A stretch of 64,000 bases of DNA from Paraburkholderia sp. IMGN_8 (GTDB lineage Bacteria > Pseudomonadota > Gammaproteobacteria > Burkholderiales > Burkholderiaceae): contig NZ_CP150900.1 of assembly GCF_038050405.1 (NCBI RefSeq), forward strand, positions 930,001-994,000, read 5' to 3'. The notes beneath the pieces were generated by a model that saw nothing but the letters and a program-made list of their open reading frames with translations, was not told where the DNA came from and did not search any database. The position numbers and the translations under genes are program-made. Positions within the stretch are counted from its first letter, which is position 1. Every line of letters begins with the position of its first letter. Positions 33,219 to 43,973 of this stretch are shown here, one piece after another.

Positions 33219-34399
33219 ACGCGCCATCAGTTTATTTGCACGCGCTCGGCATGATCAACGCGCTCGGCGACGACCTCGAGGCGATCGTTCCCGCGCTGGT
33301 CGCGGCGCATGCGCCGGGCATGGCGAATGTGCATACCGGCATCGGCGAGGCGTTTGTCGGCAGCGTCTTCGCGCCGCTCGACCTCGCACCGCCTGCCTCA
33401 CTCGCACGTTACGACTGCCGCAATAACCGGCTGCTCCTCGCCGCGCTCGCACAGATCGCACCCGAAATCGAAGCGGCCCGCGAGCGTTACGGCGCGCATC
33501 GAATCGGCGTGGTGCTCGGCACCAGCACGTCCGGTATCGAAGCGGCCGAGGCCGCGTTCGTCTATCAGGCGCAAGCGGGCGACTTGCCGCCCAACTTCAA
33601 TTACCGGCAGATGGAAATCGGTACAGCGGCGCCGTTCGCCGCCGCCGCGCTCGGGGTGTGTGGACCGGCGTATACGATCTCGACCGCCTGCACGTCGAGC
33701 GCGAAGGCCTTCGTATCGGCGCGCCGGCTGTTGCAATTGCAGCTATGCGATGCGGTGGTGGTGGGCGGTGTCGATTCGTTGTGCGAGCTGACGGTGCAGG
33801 GCTTTGCTTCGCTCGAGTCGACCAGCGCGGTGCGCACCAATCCGATGAGCCGCAATCGCTGCGGGATCAATATTGGCGAAGGCGCCGCCGTGTTCCTGAT
33901 GAGCCGGGACGAAGCCGCGGTGAGACTCGCGGGCGCCGGTGAATCGAGCGACGCGCATCATATTTCCTCACCGGACCCGCGCGGCGTCGGCGGCGAACTC
34001 GCGTTGCGCGAGGCGCTGGCTGATGCGGGCGTCGCGCCTTCAGCGATCGGCTATGTGAATCTGCACGCCACCGCCACGCGCAAGAACGACGCAATGGAAG
34101 CCAACCTGATGGCGCGTGTCTTCGCCGACGGCGTCGCGACCAGCGGCACCAAGCCGCTGACCGGTCATCAACTCGGCGCAGCGGGGGCGACCGAACTCGG
34201 CTTCGCATGGCTGACGCTGGCGCGCGAAGGTGCGGCCTTGCCGCGTCATCTGTGGGACGGCGAAGCCGATCCGGCGCTGCCCGCGCTCGATCTCGTCGTT
34301 AGCGAACGGTTTTTGCCGCGCGGCGCAGGCGCGCAGTATGTGATGAGCAATTCGTTTGCCTTCGGCGGCAGCAATGTCAGCTTGATCCTCGGCCGGTGA
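33215..34399 (+). CDS. beta-ketoacyl-ACP synthase (KS 1), APE cluster
   Basis: The 394-residue product is a FabB/FabF-type ketosynthase with the nucleophile in TACTSSA (Cys about residue 159) and both catalytic histidines (NLHATATRKND and KPLTGHQLGAAGA), ending MSNSFAFGGSNVSLILGR. It catalyses decarboxylative condensation with malonyl-ACP. The His motif NLHATAT departs from the usual NAHGTST. The start overlaps the exporter stop (ATGA) and its stop overlaps the next start. It is one of three complete ketosynthases in this cluster. Confidence 0.93.
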   Translation: MNAPSVYLHALGMINALGDDLEAIVPALVAAHAPGMANVHTGIGEAFVGSVFAPLDLAPPASLARYDCRNNRLLLAALAQIAPEIEAARERYGAHRIGVVLGTSTSGIEAAEAAFVYQAQAGDLPPNFNYRQMEIGTAAPFAAAALGVCGPAYTISTACTSSAKAFVSARRLLQLQLCDAVVVGGVDSLCELTVQGFASLESTSAVRTNPMSRNRCGINIGEGAAVFLMSRDEAAVRLAGAGESSDAHHISSPDPRGVGGELALREALADAGVAPSAIGYVNLHATATRKNDAMEANLMARVFADGVATSGTKPLTGHQLGAAGATELGFAWLTLAREGAALPRHLWDGEADPALPALDLVVSERFLPRGAGAQYVMSNSFAFGGSNVSLILGR

Positions 34400-34893
34400 T
34401 GCGCGCAATGACTCAGACGCTCTCGATCCAGGACCTCGTGCGGCGACCGATCGAAACGATCCTGCCGCATCGCGGCACCATGTTGCTGATCGACGCGGTG
34501 AGCACATTCAGCGAAGAGGCGCTGACCGCGCTCGCCACCGTGCGTGCCGACGCGTGGTATGCGGATGCCGACGGCGCGATGCCCGCATGGATCGGCATCG
34601 AACTGATGGCGCAGGCGATCGCCGCGCATGTCGCGCTGCTGGCGATGCGCGCGGGCGGCGGCGCGCGTCCGGGCGTGCTGCTCGGCTCGCGCAGCTACAA
34701 AGCGCTCATGCCGGCCTTCACAAGCGGCGCGCAATTGCGGATCGGTGTGACAGAATTGCTGCGCAGCGAAGAAGGCCACGGCGCCTACGAATGCACCATC
34801 CACCACGGCGAGGTGTGTTGCGCTGAAGCGGTCGTCAAGGTGTTTCAACCGCCCGATTTTCGGTCATTCATCGAAGGGAGTTTCAGTTCATGA
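34399..34893 (+). CDS. 3-hydroxyacyl-ACP dehydratase (hotdog), APE cluster
   Basis: The 164-residue product matches the ApeP/FabZ-like dehydratase family: LPHRGTMLLIDAVSTF and MPAWIGIELMAQAIAAHVALLA, with His and Glu in the active-site helix region. It would form the trans double bonds of the polyene together with the hotdog domain fused to the ligase. The ATG at 34399 overlaps the previous stop (TGATG); a GTG one codon earlier is less likely. The ketoreductase gene overlaps its end by 4 bases. Confidence 0.88.
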   Translation: MRAMTQTLSIQDLVRRPIETILPHRGTMLLIDAVSTFSEEALTALATVRADAWYADADGAMPAWIGIELMAQAIAAHVALLAMRAGGGARPGVLLGSRSYKALMPAFTSGAQLRIGVTELLRSEEGHGAYECTIHHGEVCCAEAVVKVFQPPDFRSFIEGSFSS

Positions 34894-35615
34894 GCCGGCG
34901 TGTTCTCGTTACCGGCGCAAGCCGCGGCATCGGCCGCGCGATTGCGTACAAGTTGGCCGCCGACGGTTTCGCGGTGTCCGTGCACTGCCGCACGGGCCGC
35001 AGCGAAGCCGAAGCGGTCGCGACGGGCATCGCCGCGCAAGGCGGCGCGGCGCGCGTGCTGCAATTCGACGTGCGCGAGCGCGCGGTGTGCCGCGAAGTGC
35101 TCGAAGCGGATGTTGCCGCGAACGGGCCGTATTACGGCATCGTGTGCAGCGCCGGCGTGACCCGCGACGCCGCCTTCCCGGCGCTCACCGAAGAAGACTG
35201 GGACATCGTGATCGAAACCGGTCTCGACTCGTTCTACAACGTCGTCCATCCGTTGACCATGCCGATGGTGCGTGCGAAGAAGGGCGGGCGCATCGTCACG
35301 ATCGCGTCGGTGTCCGGCGTGACCGGCAATCGCGGCCAGGTCAACTACAGCGCCGCGAAGGCCGGCCTGATCGGCGCGACCAAGGCGCTCGCCGTCGAAC
35401 TGGCGACGCGCAATATCACCGTCAATTGCGTCGCGCCCGGTTTGATCGAAACCGGCATGCTCGACGACGTGCCGCTCGAACACGCATTGAGGACGGTACC
35501 GATGAACCGCGTCGGCCAGCCTGCCGAAGTGGCGTCCGTGGTCAGCTTCCTGATGTCGGATGCGGCCTCGTACGTCACGCGCCAGGTGATCGGCGTCAAC
35601 GGCGGGATGGTGTGA
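34890..35615 (+). CDS. 3-oxoacyl-ACP reductase (FabG-like SDR), APE cluster
   Basis: The 241-residue short-chain dehydrogenase has the NADPH motif TGASRGIGRAIA (residues 8-19), the NAG-equivalent CSAGVTRDA, and the catalytic Ser-Tyr-Lys (SVSGVTGNRGQVNYSAAKAG). It reduces the 3-keto group in each elongation cycle. Overlaps of 4 bases upstream (ATGA) and 1 base downstream (TGATG) place it in the operon. Similarity to housekeeping FabG is strong, but the context assigns it to the polyene pathway. Confidence 0.93.
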   Translation: MSRRVLVTGASRGIGRAIAYKLAADGFAVSVHCRTGRSEAEAVATGIAAQGGAARVLQFDVRERAVCREVLEADVAANGPYYGIVCSAGVTRDAAFPALTEEDWDIVIETGLDSFYNVVHPLTMPMVRAKKGGRIVTIASVSGVTGNRGQVNYSAAKAGLIGATKALAVELATRNITVNCVAPGLIETGMLDDVPLEHALRTVPMNRVGQPAEVASVVSFLMSDAASYVTRQVIGVNGGMV

Positions 35616-36841
35616 TGAAACGCGTCGTCATTACCGGCATGGGCGGCGTCACGGCGTTCGGCGACCGCTGGGACGAAATCGAAGCGCGCCTGAAGAGCGG
35701 CGTGAACGCGGTGCGGCGCATGCCCGAGTGGGATTACTTCGAGTCGCTGCATACGCGGCTCGCGTGCCCGCTGCCGGGCTTCACGACACCCGCGCATTAT
35801 CCGCGCAAGAAAACGCGCTCGATGGGGCCGGTGTCGCTGTACGCGGTGCGCGCGAGCGAACTGGCGTTGGCGGACGCCGGCCTCGCCGACGATGAGCGCA
35901 TCAAGGACGGCTGCATGGGCGTTGCGTACGGTTCGTCGTCGGGATCGATCCAGCCGATTCGCGCGTTCGGCACAATGCTCGAAACGGGCTCGATGAGCGA
36001 TGTCACGTCGAACAGCTACGTACAGATGATGCCGCACACCACGGCGGTCAACGTCGGCCTGTTCTGGGATCTCAAAGGGCGCATCGTGCCGACCTCGTGT
36101 GCGTGCGCATCGGGCAGCCAGGCGATCGGCTACGCGTTTGAGGCGATTCAGGCGGGCAAGCAGACGTTGATGCTGGCGGGCGGCGCGGAGGAATTGTCGG
36201 GCCCGGCGGTCGCCGTGTTCGACACGCTGTACGCGACCAGCACGCGCAACGACGAGCCGCATCTGACGCCGCGTCCGTTCGATGCCGCCCGCGACGGTCT
36301 CGTGGTCGGCGAAGGCGCGGCTACGCTGGTGCTCGAAGAATACGAACACGCTGTGGCGCGCGGCGCGCGAATTCACGCGGAAATCGTCGGCTTCGGCTGC
36401 AACTCGGACGGCGCGCACATGACACAGCCGACCGCCGAAACCATGGCGCTCGCGATGCAACTCGCGCTCAGCGATGCGCAATTGCAGCCGCAGGCGATCG
36501 CCTATGTGAACGCCCACGGCACCTCTACGGATCGCGGCGACGTCGCCGAAAGCCATGCGACCGCGCAAACGTTCGGCGAACGCATGCCGATCAGTTCGTT
36601 GAAGAGCTACGTCGGCCATACGCTCGGCGCGTGCGGCGCGCTCGAAGCGTGGTGGACCATCGAGATGATGAAGCGCAACTGGTATGCGCCGACGTTGAAT
36701 CTGACCGACGTCGATCCGGCCTGTGCGCCGCTCGACTACATCGTCGGCAGCGGACGCACAATCGACGCCGAACACGTGATGAGCAACAACTTCGCGTTCG
36801 GCGGCATCAACACGTCGCTGATTTTCAGGCGCGTCCGATGA
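35615..36841 (+). CDS. beta-ketoacyl-ACP synthase (KS 2), APE cluster
   Basis: The 408-residue FabF-type ketosynthase starts MKRVVITGMGGVTAFG. The nucleophile lies in CACASGSQ (Cys about residue 164), and both histidines are present (NAHGTSTDRGD and KSYVGHTLGACGA). It ends MSNNFAFGGINTSLIF. It is the most canonical of the three ketosynthases and a good candidate for the main chain-elongating enzyme. The ATG at 35615 overlaps the ketoreductase stop (TGATGA), although the frame stays open further upstream inside that gene. Confidence 0.93.
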   Translation: MKRVVITGMGGVTAFGDRWDEIEARLKSGVNAVRRMPEWDYFESLHTRLACPLPGFTTPAHYPRKKTRSMGPVSLYAVRASELALADAGLADDERIKDGCMGVAYGSSSGSIQPIRAFGTMLETGSMSDVTSNSYVQMMPHTTAVNVGLFWDLKGRIVPTSCACASGSQAIGYAFEAIQAGKQTLMLAGGAEELSGPAVAVFDTLYATSTRNDEPHLTPRPFDAARDGLVVGEGAATLVLEEYEHAVARGARIHAEIVGFGCNSDGAHMTQPTAETMALAMQLALSDAQLQPQAIAYVNAHGTSTDRGDVAESHATAQTFGERMPISSLKSYVGHTLGACGALEAWWTIEMMKRNWYAPTLNLTDVDPACAPLDYIVGSGRTIDAEHVMSNNFAFGGINTSLIFRRVR

Positions 36842-38070
36842 GCGTGGCGCTGCAACGCGTGGTTGTCACCGGCATGGGCATCGTGTCGTGTCTCGGCAAT
36901 ACGCTCGACGAAGTGTCCGCCGCGTTGCGCGCGGGCCGCTCACGCATCGAACGGATCGACGCGTGGCGCGAGCGCGGTTTCGCGACCCAGGTGGCGGGCG
37001 TGGCGTCGGTGGCGCACGAGCCGCCGTTCGAGCGTAAGTTCGAACGCTTCATGGGCGATACGGCGCGCTTCGCGTGCCACGCCGCCCGCAAGGCGATCGA
37101 CGACGCCGGGCTCGACGCGGCCGCGTTGCGCTCGCCGCTCGCGGGCGCGGTGATCGGTTCGGGCGTCGGCTCTCTGGCGAGCTACGATGCGGCGCTCGCG
37201 ATCGTCGCCGCGCGCGGCGTCGATAAAGTGCCGCCCTATGCGGTGCCGCAGGCGATGAGCAGCACCGCGTCGGCGAATGTCGCCCAGGTGTTCGGGCTCG
37301 AGGGCGCGAGCTATTCGCCCTCGTCCGCGTGCACGAGCTCGGCGCTCGCGATCGGCCAGGCCATGCAGTTGATCCAGACCGGCCGCCAGCAGATCGTGCT
37401 GGCCGGCGGCGGCGAAGCGCTGCACGACAACGTGACGCTGCTGTTCGACGCGATGGGTGCGTTGTCGCGGCGTTTCAACGACACGCCGCAGCATGCGTCG
37501 CGTCCCTACGATTCGGCGCGCGACGGCTTCGTGATCGCATCGGGCGGCGGCGTGCTGTTGCTCGAGTCGCTCGATCACGCGTTGGCGCGCGGCGCGCGCA
37601 TTTACGCGGAGCTGACCGGTTTCGGCGACAGCACCGACGGGGCCGGCATGGTCACGCCTCATGCGGCCGGCATCGCTCGCGCGATGCGTGGCGCGTTGAA
37701 AGAAGCCGGCAAGCGCCCCGATTACATCAACACGCATGCACCGTCCACGCCGCTTGGCGACGTCGAAGAACTACACGCGTTGAGCGCGGTATTCGGCAGC
37801 GACGTGCCGCCGTTTTCTTCGACCAAAGGCCTGAGCGGTCATCCACTGGGGGCATGCGGTGCGCACGAGGCGATCTATACCTTGCTGATGATGCGCGACG
37901 GTTTCATCGCCGGGACGGCGGGTATCGAGACGCCGGATGCGAGCCTTGGCGAAATGCCGCTGGTGCGTACATCGCGCGACGCGCGCATCGACACGGCCAT
38001 GTCGGTTTCATTCGGGTTCGGCGGCAGTTGCGCGAGCCTGGTGTTCGACGCCTGGAAGGGCCTGAAGTGA
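36838..38070 (+). CDS. beta-ketoacyl-ACP synthase (KS 3), APE cluster
   Basis: The 410-residue ketosynthase begins MSVALQRVVVTGMGIVSCLGNTLDEV. It has the nucleophile in SSACTSSA (Cys about residue 165) and the histidines in NTHAPSTPLGD and KGLSGHPLGACGA. The first histidine motif is atypical (THAPST). It overlaps KS 2 by 4 bases and is the last gene of the plus-strand run. A 9-bp inverted repeat (CAGGCGGTG/CACCGCCTG) follows at about 38090-38112 but lacks a T run. Confidence 0.93.
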   Translation: MSVALQRVVVTGMGIVSCLGNTLDEVSAALRAGRSRIERIDAWRERGFATQVAGVASVAHEPPFERKFERFMGDTARFACHAARKAIDDAGLDAAALRSPLAGAVIGSGVGSLASYDAALAIVAARGVDKVPPYAVPQAMSSTASANVAQVFGLEGASYSPSSACTSSALAIGQAMQLIQTGRQQIVLAGGGEALHDNVTLLFDAMGALSRRFNDTPQHASRPYDSARDGFVIASGGGVLLLESLDHALARGARIYAELTGFGDSTDGAGMVTPHAAGIARAMRGALKEAGKRPDYINTHAPSTPLGDVEELHALSAVFGSDVPPFSSTKGLSGHPLGACGAHEAIYTLLMMRDGFIAGTAGIETPDASLGEMPLVRTSRDARIDTAMSVSFGFGGSCASLVFDAWKGLK

Positions 38071-38118
38071 CCATCAAGCGACTCATGACAGGCGGTGCAT
38101 GCCACCGCCTGAGCACGT

Positions 38119-38847
38119 CTATTCGGTCTTCATCGCCGCGACATTGACCAGCGTTTCGCGGCGCTTGCCAGGTTGCGGATGGGACAGGCCGATGCGTTCG
38201 AGCAGGCCGAAGTCTTTCGCGCGGCTCCACCAGAGATAGGGGAGCGAGACGTTGCGCGGGCCGAACCCGAAACCGGCGCCGCGGATCATGTCGAGGTAGC
38301 CGTCAGCGCTCTTTTGCACCTGCATCGGGTGGCGAAACAGCAGGCGGATCACCCATGACTTGATATACGCGTCGGTGGATTCGGCGAACAGCAGGACGCC
38401 GCCCGGTTTGAGCACGCGGCGAAACTCGGCGAGCGCGCGGTCCTGCTCGACGAGATGATGGAAGGTTTGATGGCAGAACACGATGTCGGCGCAGGCATCG
38501 GGCAGCGGCAGTGTCGCGCAGTCGGCGTGCAGCAGCTCGATATCCGCGACTTTATCGCGGCAGGCATTGGCGGCGTTGGCAGCGAGTTTCAGCGACGGCT
38601 CGTGAAAATCGACGCCGACAATGCGGCGCGGCCTGAACGCATCGGCGAGCAGGCGGAATGCAATGCCTTGCCCGCAGCCGACGTCGACGATCACCGGCGC
38701 GGTAGGCAACGGCGCATCGATCAGGCGTTTGAGATCGTTGATGGCGACCCGCAGTACATGATGTTCCCAGGTATGGGTGCGCAGGAACCATATCCCGAAT
38801 GCCGTTTCCGGCACGAAAGGCACGCTGGATGTTTCGGATGGCGACAC
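38119..38847 (-). CDS. SAM-dependent methyltransferase, probably APE cluster
   Basis: The 242-residue class I methyltransferase has motif I VIVDVGCGQGIAF (about residues 52-64), the acidic motif VGVDFHEPS, and LPLPDACADIVFCHQTFHHL (motif IV region). Aryl polyene clusters normally include a methyltransferase that acts on the aryl head group, so this is the likely role; quinone-type methyltransferases look similar and cannot be excluded. It is convergent with KS 3 and divergent from the flavoprotein gene at 38961, sharing a 113-base promoter region with it. Confidence 0.85.
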   Translation of the reverse strand: MSPSETSSVPFVPETAFGIWFLRTHTWEHHVLRVAINDLKRLIDAPLPTAPVIVDVGCGQGIAFRLLADAFRPRRIVGVDFHEPSLKLAANAANACRDKVADIELLHADCATLPLPDACADIVFCHQTFHHLVEQDRALAEFRRVLKPGGVLLFAESTDAYIKSWVIRLLFRHPMQVQKSADGYLDMIRGAGFGFGPRNVSLPYLWWSRAKDFGLLERIGLSHPQPGKRRETLVNVAAMKTE

Positions 38848-38960
38848 GCTGGGCTCTCCGGCGGAATATTGTTTTGTTCTTGCAGCGACACGCGTGATTG
38901 TAACTAGAAGTAAGCCTGCAGCGTAACGCCGTTACGAGCAAGCAAACGATTGAGGCAAAT

Positions 38961-40223
38961 TTGAGTACATATTCGTCAAAGCGCACCGCCGTCGACGTGG
39001 CGATTATCGGCGCGGGTCCGGCGGGCGCCGTTGCGGCGGCCTTATTGCGCAAAGCGGGCCGCTCGGTGCTGGTATTGGAGCGCCAGCATTTCCCGCGCTT
39101 TTCGATCGGCGAAAGTTTGTTGCCGCAAAGCATGGCGTACCTCGAAGAGGCCGGCATGCTGCAAGCGGTGGTCGAAGCCGGCTTCCAGTACAAGAACGGC
39201 GCGCATTTCGTCTACCGGGATCAATCGTCGGCGTTCGATTTCCGCGACAAACATTCGCAGGGTTGGGGCACCACGTATCAGGTCGAGCGCGCGGTGTTCG
39301 ACGATCTGCTGATTCGCTGCGCGGCCGGGCAGGGCGCCGATGTGCGTTTCGGCCACACGGTCCGGGCGCTGCAAACGGGTGACAGGCCGGTGCTCGACGT
39401 GCTCGACGAAGCGCAGAACGCGTATGAAGTCGAGGCGCGCTTCGTGTTCGATGCGAGCGGTTTCGGCCGTGTGCTGCCGCGTTTGCTGAACCTCGAAGCG
39501 CCGACCCGGATGCCGACACGCGCGGCAATTTTCACGCACGTGCGTGACGGTATTCCGACGGGCGCAACCGATCGCAACAAGATTTGCGTGGCCACGCATC
39601 CCGAGCGTCGCGACGTGTGGTTCTGGATGATTCCGCTCGCGGGCGGGCGCTCGTCGGTCGGCTGTGTGGCCGAAGCGAGTTTTCTCGAGGTGCCGGAAGC
39701 GGAGCGCGAGGAGAAACTGCGCGCGCTGATCCAGCAGGAGCCGACGCTTGGGGCGTTGATCGGCCGTGCGCCGTTTCTGATGCCGGTGCGCCACATCGGC
39801 GGTTACGCGGCGAACGTCGAGCGTTTGCATGGGCCGGGCTATGCGCTGCTTGGCAACGCGGGCGAGTTTCTCGATCCAGTGTTCTCGTCCGGTGTGACAA
39901 TTGCGCTGCGCTCGGCGCATCTGGCGGTGCAGACGTTGAACCGGCAACTTGACGGCGAGCAGGTCGACTGGTCAGGCGCTTACGATGTGCCGTTGCGCAA
40001 GGGCATCGATACGTTCCGCGCGTTCGTCGAACGCTGGTACACCGGCGAGTTGCAGGACATCATCTTTTACCCGGATCAGATGCCTTCGATTCGGCGGATG
40101 ATCAGCGCCGTGCTGGCAGGTTACGCGTGGGACGAGACGAATCCCTATGTCGCCGATCCGGTACGGCGGCTGAACGCGTTGCATGAGGTTTGCATGCAGC
40201 CGCGATCGAGCGGCGTGGCATGA
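38961..40223 (+). CDS. flavin-dependent halogenase-like oxidoreductase, APE cluster
   Basis: The 420-residue flavoprotein has the FAD motif GAGPAG (residues 17-22), the SIGESLLP motif (48-55), a lysine at residue 78 where halogenases keep the catalytic Lys, and WFWMIP (220-225), which fits the WxWxIP signature of flavin-dependent halogenases. It resembles the PltA-like branch that acts on carrier-bound substrates. The start is TTG at 38961 with a GAGG element 5 bases upstream. Xanthomonadins are brominated aryl polyenes made by a related cluster, so halogenation is credible; a non-halogenating oxygenase or reductase is the alternative. It ends at a strong terminator. Confidence 0.82.
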   Translation: MSTYSSKRTAVDVAIIGAGPAGAVAAALLRKAGRSVLVLERQHFPRFSIGESLLPQSMAYLEEAGMLQAVVEAGFQYKNGAHFVYRDQSSAFDFRDKHSQGWGTTYQVERAVFDDLLIRCAAGQGADVRFGHTVRALQTGDRPVLDVLDEAQNAYEVEARFVFDASGFGRVLPRLLNLEAPTRMPTRAAIFTHVRDGIPTGATDRNKICVATHPERRDVWFWMIPLAGGRSSVGCVAEASFLEVPEAEREEKLRALIQQEPTLGALIGRAPFLMPVRHIGGYAANVERLHGPGYALLGNAGEFLDPVFSSGVTIALRSAHLAVQTLNRQLDGEQVDWSGAYDVPLRKGIDTFRAFVERWYTGELQDIIFYPDQMPSIRRMISAVLAGYAWDETNPYVADPVRRLNALHEVCMQPRSSGVA

Positions 40224-40225
40224 GC

Positions 40226-40263
40226 AAAAAAAACGGCGCTTCGTTTCCGAAGCGCCGTTTTTT
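40226..40263. terminator. bidirectional terminator at the end of the APE cluster
   Basis: A perfect stem (ACGGCGCTTCG/CGAAGCGCCGT around TTTC) is flanked by A8 on the left and T6 on the right. It ends both the flavoprotein gene and the convergent purine operon (guaD). Confidence 0.93.
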
Positions 40264-40282
40264 ATTCATTGCCTGAATCGAA

Positions 40283-41629
40283 TCAGGCCGCGATTTGCGC
40301 CGCACGCGGCGCATGCCGGCGCACGTCGTCGCGACGATGCACGCGCTTGCCCGCTGCGTACGTTTCGTAGATCGCGCGATCGTCGCCGAGCAGCGCGAAC
40401 GCGAACAGCAGTTCTTCGAGCGACTCGGTGCGCGCGGTGCGGCGCGCGAGCAGCGGCGTCGCTTGCGGATCGAGCACGACGAAGTCCGCTTCCGAGTTCG
40501 CCTTCAACGTGCCGACCTTGTCCGCCAGATCGAGTGCTTCGGCCGCGCCTGCGGTGGCGAGATAGAACATCCGTGTGGCCGTCAGATGATGGCCGGTCAG
40601 ACGCGCGACCTTGTGCGCCTCGTTCATCGTTTGCAGCATCGAGAACGACGTGCCGCCGCCGACGTCGGTGGCGAGCGCGATCGGCATGCCGGCTTCGTCG
40701 GCCTTGTCGAAGTCGAACAGGCCGCTGCCCAGGAACAGGTTCGAGGTCGGGCAGTGAGATGCCACCGTGCCGGTTTGCGCCATGCGCTTGCGGTCTTCCT
40801 CATCGAGGTAGATGCAGTGGCCGTACACCGCGCGGCGGCGCAGCAGGCCGTAATGATCGTAGATGTCCAGATAGCTGCGGTGGCCGGGAAAGAGATCGGC
40901 GACCCATTTCACTTCGTCGGTGTTTTCCGCAACGTGGCTCTGGATGAAGATGTCCGGATGCTTGCCAGCCAGCACGCTGCACGCTTCAAGTTGCGCTTCG
41001 GTCGAGGTCGGCGCGAAACGCGGCGTGAGCGCGTACATCTGGCGGCCGCGGTTGTGCCAGCGGCCGATCAGTTCGGCGCTGTCGTCATAGCCCGATTGCG
41101 CGGTATCGCGCAGAAACTCGGGGCAGTTGCGGTCCATCAGCACCTTGCCGGCCACCATCCGCAGATTGCGCGCTTCGCTTTCGGTAAAGAGCGCATCGGC
41201 CGATTCCTTGTGGACCGTGCAATACACCAGCGCGGTAGTCGTGCCGCATGCCAGCAGTTCTTCGACGAAAAAGCTTGCCGTGTCCCGCGCGTAGGCCGGA
41301 TCGGTGAAGCGGCGCTCGGTCGGAAACGTGTACGTGTCGAGCCACGGCAAGAGCCCCGGCGCCGGCGACGCGATCATGTCGGTCTGCGGATAGTGGATGT
41401 GCGTATCGATGAAGCCCGGCACGATCAGCTTGTCGCGCAGCTCCTGCACCTGGGTGCCGGGCGCGAGTTGCGGCGCGAGAGCCGCATAGGCGCCGGCCGC
41501 GACGACATGGCCGTCTTCGACGATCAGCAGGCCGTCCTCGTTGAAGACTGCCGCATTGGACGATTGCGCGGGATCGCCGTTGAAAGTCAGCAGTTGCGCG
41601 CGGAATGCTGATTGTGCCGATTGAGTCAT
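40283..41629 (-). CDS. guaD: guanine deaminase
   Basis: Converts guanine to xanthine. The 448-residue amidohydrolase has the zinc motif GFIDTHIHYPQ (HxH at about residues 78-80), CTVHKESADALF, a SHVAENTDEVKWV histidine, YGHCIYLDEEDR and the final Asp in ALATDVGGGTSFSM. These match bacterial guanine deaminases rather than other chlorohydrolase-type enzymes. It is the last gene of the minus-strand run xdhA-xdhB-xdhC-adenine deaminase-guaD, which feeds xanthine to xanthine dehydrogenase. It is convergent with the APE flavoprotein gene. Confidence 0.95.
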   Translation of the reverse strand: MTQSAQSAFRAQLLTFNGDPAQSSNAAVFNEDGLLIVEDGHVVAAGAYAALAPQLAPGTQVQELRDKLIVPGFIDTHIHYPQTDMIASPAPGLLPWLDTYTFPTERRFTDPAYARDTASFFVEELLACGTTTALVYCTVHKESADALFTESEARNLRMVAGKVLMDRNCPEFLRDTAQSGYDDSAELIGRWHNRGRQMYALTPRFAPTSTEAQLEACSVLAGKHPDIFIQSHVAENTDEVKWVADLFPGHRSYLDIYDHYGLLRRRAVYGHCIYLDEEDRKRMAQTGTVASHCPTSNLFLGSGLFDFDKADEAGMPIALATDVGGGTSFSMLQTMNEAHKVARLTGHHLTATRMFYLATAGAAEALDLADKVGTLKANSEADFVVLDPQATPLLARRTARTESLEELLFAFALLGDDRAIYETYAAGKRVHRRDDVRRHAPRAAQIAA

Positions 41630-41737
41630 GGGAAAAACCGTCTCCGTTTTTGTGGGGAGCTAAACAGCGCAGACGGCGGCTTCACCTCAGGTTCTGAAGC
41701 GAACCTATGCCGCCGCCGGCTGCCTTTGTCCGGCCCG

Positions 41738-43865
<2,128 letters not shown>

Positions 43866-43973
43866 CCGGCGGTTCTCCATACGTGGCCACGCGGGGTGTC
43901 CGTGCGGCCGGTTGAGTGTGGCGTGAAGCGTTCGTGTCGCTTCAGGCCGTTGCTTGTTGCTTTGCTCACGTGC

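Noticed and set aside
35087..35614. Upstream extension of the ketosynthase 2 frame
   Set aside because: It lies inside the ketoreductase gene in another frame; the protein-like part starts at 35615.
35345..36775. 476-codon minus-strand frame opposite ketosynthase 2
   Set aside because: Antisense shadow; the plus strand encodes a complete ketosynthase.
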